From positions 5,780,001 to 5,844,000 of the forward strand of contig NZ_CP126115.1 in assembly GCF_030123505.1 (NCBI RefSeq): a stretch of DNA of 64,000 bases, in the 5' to 3' direction. Within the stretch, counting starts at the first letter, position 1; every line of letters begins with the position of its first letter. Under the pieces are notes generated by a model. It was given only the letters and a program-made list of their open reading frames with translations. It did no database searches and was not told where the DNA came from. The DNA is from Neobacillus sp. YX16 (lineage in GTDB: Bacteria > Bacillota > Bacilli > Bacillales > Cytobacillaceae). A program made the translations under genes and the position numbers. Shown here piece after piece: positions 7,684-16,700 of this stretch.

Positions 7684-7881
7684 ATGAATATCACCCGCTT
7701 AGCTAACAATTTAAAAGTAAATCAACAACAATGCCACCCCTACACCACTCAACTGCACTGCATTTTATCCTGTTTAGCTATCCAACAAACTACCATCTTC
7801 TACAAAAATCAAATAAGAACAGGCACATATAGTATAGTAATAGATCAGCAAGGACATACGTTCCATATACTATTAAGATAA
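7684..7881 (+). CDS. possible small protein of unknown function
   Basis: A 65-codon frame, MNITRLANNLK to HTFHILLR, ending 14 bases before the next small gene, whose binding site directly follows this stop. The end (GTYSIVIDQQGHTF) looks like a beta hairpin. There is no good ribosome binding site and no family match, so it may not be expressed. Confidence 0.3.
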   Translation: MNITRLANNLKVNQQQCHPYTTQLHCILSCLAIQQTTIFYKNQIRTGTYSIVIDQQGHTFHILLR

Positions 7882-7895
7882 GGAGTGTTTCAGAA

Positions 7896-8066
7896 ATGGG
7901 ATATATACTTATAACCATTAGTTGTTTTTTTATTTATTACTCATATAAGATATGGAATGAATACCAAACTGGTAAATCTTCATCTTCTTCATTAGAACGG
8001 AAAACAAGAAATGAAATGAATCGATATAAAGAAATACACAATATAAGATATGAAAGACGAGACTAA
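7896..8066 (+). CDS. small membrane protein (56 aa)
   Basis: An ATG with an AAGGAG site 11 bases upstream. The product starts with a hydrophobic segment (MGYILITISCFFIYYSY), followed by a hydrophilic tail with a serine run and basic residues (LERKTRNEMNRYKEIHNIRYERRD). Family unknown. A damaged second copy of its 3' two-thirds lies at 10268-10372 on the other side of the neighbouring wall-hydrolase gene. Confidence 0.55.
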   Translation: MGYILITISCFFIYYSYKIWNEYQTGKSSSSSLERKTRNEMNRYKEIHNIRYERRD

Positions 8067-8120
8067 TTCCCATATTTACATTACGAGAGTCGAATCTGCT
8101 TACCATTACAATCACAAACG
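7941..8120. repeat. direct repeat, left copy, flanking the CWB2 hydrolase gene
   Basis: About 180 bp (3' part of the small membrane gene plus a transposase remnant) that recurs at 10271-10459 in the same orientation with few changes, including the block from GAAAGACGAGACTAATTCC to ATTACGAGA. Confidence 0.85.
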
Positions 8121-8185
8121 AGTGAAGGCAAAATTAAAAGACCAGAGTCCGGTCGAATACAGAACTCAAGTCTTAAAAATTATAC
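8092..8185 (+). pseudogene. C-terminal remnant of an IS3-family transposase
   Basis: The frame reads SAYHYNHKRVKAKLKDQSPVEYRTQV, which is the typical end of IS3/IS150-group OrfB integrases (YNxKRIKAKLKGxSPVxYRTQ). Everything upstream is missing. A shorter piece of the same end (DYIYHYNH) is in the right direct repeat at about 10430. Confidence 0.7.
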
Positions 8186-8209
8186 GTTACCATAAATCCT
8201 TACTAAAAA

Positions 8210-8240
8210 GAAAAGCCAAGGATTTCTCCTTGGCTTTAAA
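8210..8240 (-). terminator. terminator of the lytic transglycosylase gene
   Basis: AAAGCCAAGG / CCTTGGCTTT stem six bases beyond the stop, followed by TTTTC on the minus strand; it can also work on the plus strand. Confidence 0.8.
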
Positions 8241-8245
8241 ACTAG

Positions 8246-10108
8246 TTATTGAAACGAATATTTTGCCAATTCCGCTAGTTCATCATCAACACCAACAACG
8301 TCCGAACCCCCGAGAAGGGTAAAATTATAGATACTGCGTTGTTTAATGATATTTTCAATTGGGTCCAAAACATCATTTTCTAACACTAATAATAGCGAGG
8401 CGTTTTTCTTTGCCGCGAGTACAGCACCCGTTAATGCATCCGCATAGTTTTCACCTGTTGTAACCAGTGCTTGCTGATCCCCGAGATCAAAAGCCTTAAT
8501 AATTTCTGCAGCCGTATGATAACGAGTAAGGCCTTGAATTTGTTGAACAGTTCCTGGGAGTTTGTCAAGTTTATCAATTACTGCTGCATTCAATGCACCC
8601 TCTCCACCAATTGCATAGATGGTTGATTTCCCATTTAGTGCTTGCATCGTAATATCTGGTATATCATCGGGTGGTGTTAACAGGATTGGAATTCCATTTC
8701 GAGCAGCATATGGTGCGACTGCAAGTGCATCCGGAAATTTAAAGCCCGTAGCGACAATTGCCTTCCCACTAGTAGAACCTAATTCCTTTGCAATTAATTG
8801 GGCTGTTTCAAACCGACTCACTCCACCAATTCTCTTCACTTCTTTGAGTTTCATTGAAACCAACTCATCTTTAACTTCTTTGCTTACCGCACCTTCACTT
8901 CCTAATATAATCACCCTGTTTGCACCAAGTCTTTGTATTTCTTTTTTCGTTGCAGGTGTTAGTTTTGTTGTTTCCGTTAATAGAATCGGTGCATTATATT
9001 TGTAAGCTAAGGGTGCACCTGCTAGTGCATCTGGAAAATCCCACCCCTTTGCAAGAACAACTGTATCAGCACCATCCTGCCAGCCTTCTTTTGAGATTTC
9101 AATAGCGGTCTCAATGCGAGTATCACCAAATACCCTCGATGTAATCGGCTCCAATGCACCAGATGATACATAGCCTGTTCTTCCATCTGCTAGTTGAACA
9201 TGGTAACGAACCCAATGGCGGAAAGGTGATTGTAAAGATGTGTCATAAAAAACGGTCTCATCTAGAATCTCAGCTACATGTCTGTTGCTTAGAGAAGTAT
9301 TTCCGCCTCCATCTTTGGTGGTTCTTAAATTAGTACCGGCAACCGTGTACACTTTATCGCCTTTTGAGAATAACTGCTTAGACTTGGTTAAAGGTCCTGG
9401 TACTTGATAGTGGAGTTTGTTAAAGATAAGCGCTGTATCCTCATCCTCAGGATCATATTTAAATTCTTCTCTATTAAATGGCAGGGTTTTTAAGGTTATA
9501 TCATTATTGTCTTCAATAAATTTAAAAACCTCTTCCTGATAGGCACTTAAATTTCTGCTGCCATCAAGCTTCTTCGTAGGGCTATTCTTTTCCACTACGC
9601 CATTGTAGGCCAACACGGCAAAATACCAGTTTTCGATAACATCTCTTGAGTTATCATTGATCGTGGGGATGACTCCTCGTTTGCCCAGGTCCCACTTTTC
9701 ATTTAAGATGTCTAAACCGATATTAATATTATATTGAATATCGTTCTTCAAATCTTTCTCAATATAGCGTCCACTCTTATCCGTCACTTGCATGATGCCA
9801 ATCCCACCATCATTATTTTTATTGAATGTAGGGATAGTCTGCGCGTCATCTTCCCACTGCTGCCAATTCGATTCCCTAAAGGCCACTGCCTTAGCAACTT
9901 CCGGAGGTATTCCATGAGCAATTGCACTTTCCGTCAACATGACATTAATATCACTACATGTGACTCTAGCACCTGGTTGTGCACACGGATACGTCGAAAT
10001 CTGTGACAGAGAAGAAACCTTTTCAGAATCTTCAGCCGCAAATGATGATTGCGGAAAAAATGAAACCACTAACAAAAATACTATTAAAATACTAAAAACT
10101 TTTCTCAT
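8246..10108 (-). CDS. secreted lytic transglycosylase with SH3 and CWB2 wall-binding repeats
   Basis: A 620-residue secreted wall hydrolase. Residues 1-24 are a signal peptide cleaved near SFA-A. Residues 50-190 form an SLT-type domain with catalytic Glu79 (AFRESNWQQ), GGIGIMQV (about 101) and AVLAYNG (about 168). About 245-325 looks like an SH3 domain (VYTVAGTNLRTTKDGG ... GRTGYVSSG). The last ~290 residues are three CWB2 repeats (RVFGDTRIETAIEIS, RIGGVSRFETAQLIA, GLTRYHTAAEII), which bind secondary wall polymers. The start has GGGGGC upstream. Its CWB2 part is clearly divergent from the five anchors at 10.8-41.5 kb, and it has no Ig repeats. It is flanked by direct repeats. Confidence 0.88.
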   Translation of the reverse strand: MRKVFSILIVFLLVVSFFPQSSFAAEDSEKVSSLSQISTYPCAQPGARVTCSDINVMLTESAIAHGIPPEVAKAVAFRESNWQQWEDDAQTIPTFNKNNDGGIGIMQVTDKSGRYIEKDLKNDIQYNINIGLDILNEKWDLGKRGVIPTINDNSRDVIENWYFAVLAYNGVVEKNSPTKKLDGSRNLSAYQEEVFKFIEDNNDITLKTLPFNREEFKYDPEDEDTALIFNKLHYQVPGPLTKSKQLFSKGDKVYTVAGTNLRTTKDGGGNTSLSNRHVAEILDETVFYDTSLQSPFRHWVRYHVQLADGRTGYVSSGALEPITSRVFGDTRIETAIEISKEGWQDGADTVVLAKGWDFPDALAGAPLAYKYNAPILLTETTKLTPATKKEIQRLGANRVIILGSEGAVSKEVKDELVSMKLKEVKRIGGVSRFETAQLIAKELGSTSGKAIVATGFKFPDALAVAPYAARNGIPILLTPPDDIPDITMQALNGKSTIYAIGGEGALNAAVIDKLDKLPGTVQQIQGLTRYHTAAEIIKAFDLGDQQALVTTGENYADALTGAVLAAKKNASLLLVLENDVLDPIENIIKQRSIYNFTLLGGSDVVGVDDELAELAKYSFQ

Positions 10109-10270
10109 AGTTGCCCCCTAAAAAATATATATTGTTATCTACTATTCTATCATCTTCTATCCTAGAATTTCTAGGATTTGGAACTTTCTTTGTTTTTAAA
10201 CACAAAAGAGTATTCAGCAAGGGGAACGAATCGTCTTTTTGGTGCCGCCTTATGCAGCTGCTTTATGTTT

Positions 10271-10459
10271 TTCAGTAGCAAATAAGATATGGGATGAAAA
10301 CCAAACTGGTAAATCTTCATCAAGATCCTCTTCTTCATTAGAACGGAAAACAAGAAATGAAATGAATCAATAAAATATGAAAGACGAGACTAATTCCCAT
10401 ATTTACATTACGAGAATCGAATCTGCAGACTATATTTACCATTACAATCACACGCAGAG
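10271..10459. repeat. direct repeat, right copy, with damaged small gene
   Basis: A copy of 7941-8120. In the small membrane gene part the start and membrane segment are gone, a 9-bp insertion (AAGATCCTC) extends the serine run and a premature TAA follows NEMNQ. The transposase remnant keeps three extra codons (DYI) lost in the left copy. Confidence 0.8.
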
Positions 10460-10545
10460 ACGTCCCTTTTCTTAATATCAAATTTTCTGTATCAATATAA
10501 TTGTATAATGTATCGAAGCGATTCAGTTCCTCAAAGCCCATGCGA

Positions 10546-10612
10546 CACAAAAAGCCCTTCTTCAACAGAAGGGCTCTCCTCAACCATATTCTTACTGCAC
10601 TATCTAACTAAC
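10546..10612 (-). pseudogene. 3' tail and terminator of a lost CWB2 gene
   Basis: On the minus strand the bases GATAGTGCAGTAAGAATATG match the conserved end of the CWB2 genes (..GAGGTAGTGCAGTAGAATATG, coding ..EVVQ-stop). They are followed by a terminator hairpin AGCCCTTC / GAAGGGCT with a T5 tail. Nothing else of the gene remains. The 10613-10798 stretch holds no recognisable feature. Confidence 0.5.
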
Positions 10613-10798
10613 CTTTTTCGGCTGTCCTACTGTACATCCGCAAGACCTCTCAGATTAAGACAATTATCTTTCCTCTTTTACTCGTGATTTGCTTTACAAA
10701 GTTACGCACATCTTTTTTGGACTTTGACTTGTCATGGAGGCTTATCCCTTTATAAAGACTTAGTAACAGATTTCTGTAAGCTCTTTTATAAAATATTC

Positions 10799-13540
10799 CT
10801 ACTGCACTACCTCTCTCACGGCTGCTGGATTAACCCCGCCGCCGATTTGGTGAACATATTTTGAATGTTTACCAGCCAGTACTTGTTTTTGTTCTGGCAA
10901 CAATCCGACATAAGAGGAAATCAAGAGGACAGGTGAGCCGAGCTTTGCGGCTAATGGCCCGGCTGCGAGCGCATCTACTAGATTTGCTGTTTCAGACTTT
11001 GCCACAAGTATGCTAGATAGTTCTGCCTCTGGATAAAATTTGCTCATGACCTTTGCGTTCGTTTCATGGCGATCCAAGCCGTTTAGGCGATTAGCGAGAA
11101 CATTTACAGACGTAATCTTATCAATTTCGCTCACTATCGCAGGTGCAACTACCCCTTCACCACCGATAAAATAAGCGTTAGATAAAGTTTCTGTTTTCAA
11201 CCAAGCTAGAGTCTCGGCTGGCACGGAATTTTTATCTGCGAGAATGATCGGCTGCTTTTTCAAACCTGCCTGTGCCGCAATCGATAAAGCATCCGGTTCA
11301 CCCCAGCCATAGGCCACATGAATCGTGCTGACGTCTATTAATTTATCTAGTTCTTTTGCAATCATTAGGGAGGTATCTTTTCGGCTTAAGCCACCAATTC
11401 GAGTGAACTTATAACCCTTTTCTTTAAGCACGCTTTCAACCTGATGAGAAATAACTCCTTCTCCACCAATTAGAATAATCTCTTTTGCCTTTAAGCGTGC
11501 GAGTTCATCCAGTGTTACTTGTGGGATTGAATCCGCTTCTGTTAAAAGAATAGGAGCATCCTTTGCCGTAGCCAATGGTGTAGCTGTTAATCCATCAACA
11601 ATCGCAAAGCCATTGACTAACAGCACTGTATTGGACGTATTCCAACCTGTTTGAGACACCATTACAGCCGTTGAATATCTTGTTGGACCAATTAGGGTTT
11701 TCAATTTTTTTGTAACAGTTAAGGATGCAACATCACTTATATTATCCGATTTATCAACTGCTGTTACTTCAATTACTTTTCCTGCTGGCTGCGCGGGAAT
11801 GGTAATGGAAAATGTACCACTAGCTCCTACAGTTGAGCGGCCAATTTCCTTACCAACTACTTTTGCGATCACAATAGCATTCGGCTCTGCTTTTCCTGTT
11901 AAAACTTTTTCATGATCCGTCACCACATCTACGGTCGGTTTTGTTGGAGGTGTCATGTCCTTTACAATGACAGTTATCGTTTCACTTACATTTCCTTCCC
12001 TGTCCGTTGCGGTAATTTCTAATTTAGTTCCTGCCTTTTGAACAGGGATCGTTGCAGAAAACTTGCCACTTTGATCAGCAGTTGCTTGTCCAATCTTAGT
12101 CGTTCCAACTTTCACAACCAACGTCGCAAGGGCATCTGCAGTTCCTGTCATTAGGTTTGAATTTTCGGCTACAGGGTTAACAATGGGGGTTTTTGCCTGT
12201 TTCTCACCAATCGCAGTTAGACCATTTTCACCATATACATATAATATTCTATTTTTACCAATCGCAACCTCACCAAAAAATCCATCTAATTTCCATTTCA
12301 CACTGCCATCTTTATTGAAGGCATATAAAGCCTTGGTATCATCTTCACGATTTTCGGACGTTACATAAATCGTACCATCAGCACCGATAATAGCAGAATT
12401 ATTCCATCCTCCTGTATTATAGCTCCATGATTTCATCCCGCTAGTGGGGTCGAGAACCTTCATTCCCTGCCCGCATTGTGGCCAATCATTCATTAGCTCA
12501 GCTTCTTCTGGGTTGACAGCGAAGAAATTCCCATCTTCCCCTCCAATATAAATGGTTCCATCGGCAGCGATGGCGGGAGTCGCAGATATCCTAGTTCCCT
12601 TTCCATAACACCAACTGCCGTTTAAACGCAAATAGGAAGGGTCTAACATTAATTCATACTTAAACGTTCCATTATACTGGGCAATTAAAGATCCAACGTA
12701 CGTTGCATTATAAATCGTACCATCACGACCTATTGCAGCAGAACCGAATACAGCGCTGTACGCGGTAATAAACTTATTCTCTTTAAAGAGCAGGCCTTGT
12801 GCCCATAAATACCCATCCTTACTAAGGGTAGGGGTTGTATAAAAGCTGCTTTCATTATATAGATAAGAATCCGGTGCAAAATGTTCTTTTGGATCAAAGC
12901 TCCAAACAATTTCTCCCCTTGTATTAATCTTGTATAATTTTCCATCTGTCATGTAATTCCCTGTTCCTATGTATAGGTTTCCATCCTTATCCATAGATGG
13001 GGATGAGGTTGCTTCAAAGTCAAATAAGGTCCGCCATTTTTCTTTTCCATCTGGTTGAACGGCGATTAATGCCCCATAATAACATTTGCCTTCCTTGCAA
13101 AATTTCGGATCAGTTTCCGGGTCCCAGCTTAAAGCAGCGATGTAGATGGTCCCATCGCTTCCCAGTACAGGAGATGCCATAACTCTTGTATCTGGAGAAT
13201 CACTGATAGGGTAGGTCCATTTTAAAGTACCATCAGGATAAATTGCTGAAATAATTCCCTTTGGACCTGCGTTATAAATAATTCCATCCTGATCGATTAC
13301 AACACCTGCACTGCCTTCTGTGTCTCTGCTCCATTTTATTTCAGGAACAGATGGCCCCTGATATTTGGACTGCCTGCTCCAATTATAGGCAGTTGGATAA
13401 GGCGACAAGGTTTGATAAGCTCCTCTTTCATAGCCCTCGCCTTGTTCAAATGGCAGCGCCTCTCCTGACGCGTATGCAGGAATACCCATCCCTAATACAA
13501 TAGACATAATCACAAGATAAACCACTAGTCTTTTTAGCAT
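10799..13540 (-). CDS. CWB2-anchored surface protein with PQQ-type beta-propeller head
   Basis: A 913-residue secreted protein. A signal peptide (1-25) is followed at about 60-450 by blades of a PQQ-like beta-propeller: repeated phrases such as DGTIYIAALS, DGNLYIGTGN, DGTIYIGGEDGNFFAVNP, DGTIYVTSENR, each followed by a strand ending in W-x-x/KW. Two Big_6-like Ig domains follow (IVNPVAENSNLMTGTADA; KPTVDVVTDHEKVLTGKAEP), then about 290 residues of three CWB2 repeats (LIGPTRYSTAVMVSQ; RIGGLSRKDTSLMIA; RLNGLDRHETNAKVM). The start is an ATG behind AAGGAGG. The propeller is probably a binding or scaffold module; its ligand is unknown. The anchor is nearly identical to that of the next four large genes. 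Confidence 0.85.
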   Translation of the reverse strand: MLKRLVVYLVIMSIVLGMGIPAYASGEALPFEQGEGYERGAYQTLSPYPTAYNWSRQSKYQGPSVPEIKWSRDTEGSAGVVIDQDGIIYNAGPKGIISAIYPDGTLKWTYPISDSPDTRVMASPVLGSDGTIYIAALSWDPETDPKFCKEGKCYYGALIAVQPDGKEKWRTLFDFEATSSPSMDKDGNLYIGTGNYMTDGKLYKINTRGEIVWSFDPKEHFAPDSYLYNESSFYTTPTLSKDGYLWAQGLLFKENKFITAYSAVFGSAAIGRDGTIYNATYVGSLIAQYNGTFKYELMLDPSYLRLNGSWCYGKGTRISATPAIAADGTIYIGGEDGNFFAVNPEEAELMNDWPQCGQGMKVLDPTSGMKSWSYNTGGWNNSAIIGADGTIYVTSENREDDTKALYAFNKDGSVKWKLDGFFGEVAIGKNRILYVYGENGLTAIGEKQAKTPIVNPVAENSNLMTGTADALATLVVKVGTTKIGQATADQSGKFSATIPVQKAGTKLEITATDREGNVSETITVIVKDMTPPTKPTVDVVTDHEKVLTGKAEPNAIVIAKVVGKEIGRSTVGASGTFSITIPAQPAGKVIEVTAVDKSDNISDVASLTVTKKLKTLIGPTRYSTAVMVSQTGWNTSNTVLLVNGFAIVDGLTATPLATAKDAPILLTEADSIPQVTLDELARLKAKEIILIGGEGVISHQVESVLKEKGYKFTRIGGLSRKDTSLMIAKELDKLIDVSTIHVAYGWGEPDALSIAAQAGLKKQPIILADKNSVPAETLAWLKTETLSNAYFIGGEGVVAPAIVSEIDKITSVNVLANRLNGLDRHETNAKVMSKFYPEAELSSILVAKSETANLVDALAAGPLAAKLGSPVLLISSYVGLLPEQKQVLAGKHSKYVHQIGGGVNPAAVREVVQ

Positions 13541-13673
13541 ACTTTCCTCCTTAACGAAATGACCTTATGTAAGTTATAGACTATTACTATAGTAATATAT
13601 TTACAAAAAAATGTCAGTTTAATATTTTGTTATCTTCCATTAAACGAACTTTGGGTAGGCCATTTTTCTCTCG

Positions 13674-13712
13674 AAAAAGAGCACCGCTTTTTCAAAAGCG
13701 GTGCTCCATTCT
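13674..13712 (-). terminator. terminator of the metalloprotease surface gene
   Basis: GAGCACCGCTTTT / AAAAGCGGTGCTC stem, then T5 on the minus strand, nine bases beyond the stop. Confidence 0.9.
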
Positions 13713-13720
13713 TCATTATT

Positions 13721-16700
13721 CTACTTTACTACCTCACTCACAGCTATTGGATTAACCCCGCCGCCGATTTGGTGAACAAATTTTGAGTGTTTACCAGCCA
13801 GTACTTGTTTTTGTTCTGGCAACAGTCCGACATAGGAGGAAATCAAGAGAACGGGTGAGCCGAGTTTTGCGGCTAAAGGCCCGGCTGCAAGCGCATCAAC
13901 TAGATTGGCTGTTTCAGACTTTGCCACAAGTATGCTAGATAGTTCTGCCTCTGGATAAAATTTGCTGATGACCTTTGCGTTCGTTTCGTGACGATTCAAG
14001 CCGCTTAGTCGATTAGCAAGAACATTTCCAGATGTGATCTTATCAATGTCGCTTACAATTGCAGGTGCGACTACCCCTTCACCGCCGATAAAATAAGCGT
14101 CAGATAAAGCTTCTGTTTTCAGCCATCCAAGCGTTTCTGCCGGTACAGATGTTTTATCTGCTAGTATAATTGGCTGCTTTTTCAAACCTGCCTGAGCGGC
14201 AATCGATAAAGCATCCGGTTCACCCCAGCCATAGGCAACGTGAATCGTGCTGACGTCTATTAATTTATCTAGTTCTTTTGCAATCATAAGCGAAGTATCT
14301 TTTCTGTTTAAGCCACCAATTCGGGTGAACCTATAACCCTTTTCTTTAAGCAAGCTTTCAATCTTATGAGAAATAACTCCTTCCCCACCAATTAAAATAA
14401 TCTCTTTTGCCTTTAAGCGTGCGAGTTCATCCAATGTTACTTGTGGGATTGAATCCGCTGCTGTTAAAAGAATCGGAGCATCCTTTGCTGTTGCTAATGG
14501 TGTAGCGGTTAATCCGTCAACAATGGCAAAGCCATTGACTAATAGTACAGTATCCGCTGTCTTCCAGCCTGTCTGCGAAACCTTAACAGCTGTTGCGTAA
14601 CGAGTGTCACCAATTAAGGTTACTAGTTTCTTCTTAACAGTTACTTTCGCAGATAGGCTGAAATTTCCAGCTTTGTCCACTGCATACACTTCTACAATTT
14701 TTCCAGCTGGCTGCTTTGGAATCGTAATTGAAAACTTTCCGTTTCCATCCGACACCCCTCGGCCAATTTCCGTACCTGAAACCTTCGCAATTACTGTAGC
14801 ACCTAGTTCCGCGGTGCCTGTCAACACGGTTTCACGATCCGTCAACTCATCCAAAGTGGCAGTCTCTGGCGCAGTGATGTCTTTTACGAAAATCTTTGCA
14901 CCTTCACTCACATTACCAGCTTTGTCGATAACAGTTACCACTATTTCCGTTCCAGCCTTTTGTACAGGAATCGTAACTGTAAACTTCCCATCTGTTCCTG
15001 CTGTACCACTGCCAATTAGCGAGCCATTTACTTTTACTTCCACCTTAGAACCTGGTTCTGCTTGACCGTTAACAGCATTATCCTTGTCCGTTACTTCATT
15101 TAATTCCGGCTTTCCAGGTGCTGTCACATCTTTTACCACGACTGTCACCGCTTCGCTGACATTTCCGACCTTATCTGCAGCAGTTATCGTTAATTGTACC
15201 CCAGCCTCTTGCACAGGAATCACCACCGTAAACTTCCCATCCGTTCCAGGCGTACCGTTGCCAATTAATGCTCCACTTACTTTCACTTCTACTTTAGAAC
15301 CTGCTTCTGCTTGACCGCTAACAGCAGTATCCTTGTCCGTCACTTCATTCACTGCCGGTTTTCCAGGTGCCGTCACATCTTTTACCACGACTGTACCCGC
15401 TTCACTAACATTTCCAGCTTTGTCCGCAGCTGTTACCGCCAACTGTACCCCAGCTTTTGGCACTGGGATTGTCACGGTAAACTTCCCATCCGTTCCAGCT
15501 GTACCGCTGCCAATTAGCGATCCATCAACCTTCACTTCCACCTTTGATCCCGCTTCTGCTTGACCACTAACAGTAGTATCCTTGTCCGTTACTTCATTTA
15601 CTGCTGGCTTTCCAGGTCCTGTTACATCTTTTACTACTACTGCCGCCGCTTCACTTACATTCCCAGCTTTGTCCGCAGCTGTTACCGCCAACTGTACCCC
15701 AGCTTTTGGCACTGGGATTGTCACGGTAAACTTCCCATCCGTTCCAGCTGTACCACTGCCAATTAGCAATCCATCAACCTTCACTTCCACTTTAGAACCC
15801 GCTTCTGCTGTACCTGTAATCGAATGATCTTTATCAGATACTACATTTACCTTAGGCATATCTGGTGCAGTTATATCTTTAACGATCACGTCTTTTGAAG
15901 TTACGAGTTCATTTTGAGAATTATAAACTTCAAATGTTAACGTACTATTTTCTATAATAGTACCAACTTGAATCTCAAAATATCCTTGCTCATTTGTAGT
16001 GCTTGTTCCTAATAGATTATTATTTGCTATTATTTTAACAGTTGAGTTTGCTTGAGTTTTACCTGTAATGGTCTGAGAATACTTGTTAAAATCATCAATA
16101 TAAATCTCTGCTACACTATACGATTTATAATAGGTATAACCAGATAAGTCAGTAATTTTAACATCCAAAGTATCACTGTTGCCTACATAAAAGTCGTTTA
16201 ATCTAAATGTACCATTCTCTTTCAATTGTACCGGCTGGCCACTGACTTCCAAGACCAAAAATGGAAGAGTCGCCCCAGATAAATTCACTCTCCCCTTGTT
16301 GCTGATGAGCGGGGTGTCATAAAGATTAAATGGCACCTCATTCAGAATTCGATTACTAACTTCCATACTAGAAATAGTATTTGATCCTGTGAACACGGCT
16401 TGCCCGTTTGATGGGTAATAATAACCAAAATAAACTGAACTTGCCTTAAGAGTTCCAGATAGATATAGGCCGCCGTAGCTTCTTAAACCACCCAGAACAT
16501 AGACATCTCCATAAATAGTTACATTTGAGTTAATTGTTAATACTGCTCCAGGTGCAATATAAACATCTGAATGAATCGTTTTATTTGACCAGGATTCATT
16601 TGAACTGACAATATAGCTATCTAACGGAGCAATGGGCTTAAGAACGGTAAAGTTTCCATTACTTAATTCCGTAGAATTTGCATCAATAACCTTTGAATTT

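Noticed and set aside
10137..10153. Shared promoter motif for the surface genes (ATGATAGAATAGTA on the minus strand)
   Set aside because: It also occurs upstream of the gene at 20201 (about 24934), but at a different distance from the start and not before the other three genes, so a common regulator is not supported.
10338..10583. 81-codon minus-strand frame
   Set aside because: It reads across the right direct repeat and a terminator; only a short inner stretch (MGFEELNRFDTLYNYID) looks protein-like, with no binding site.
15084..15827. Series of plus-strand frames with a 249-bp period
   Set aside because: They are reverse-strand shadows of the Ig-coding tandem repeats in the metalloprotease gene.
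14620..15865. CRISPR-like periodicity
   Set aside because: The period is 249 bp, the repeats are coding and contiguous, and there are no short repeats with unique spacers.
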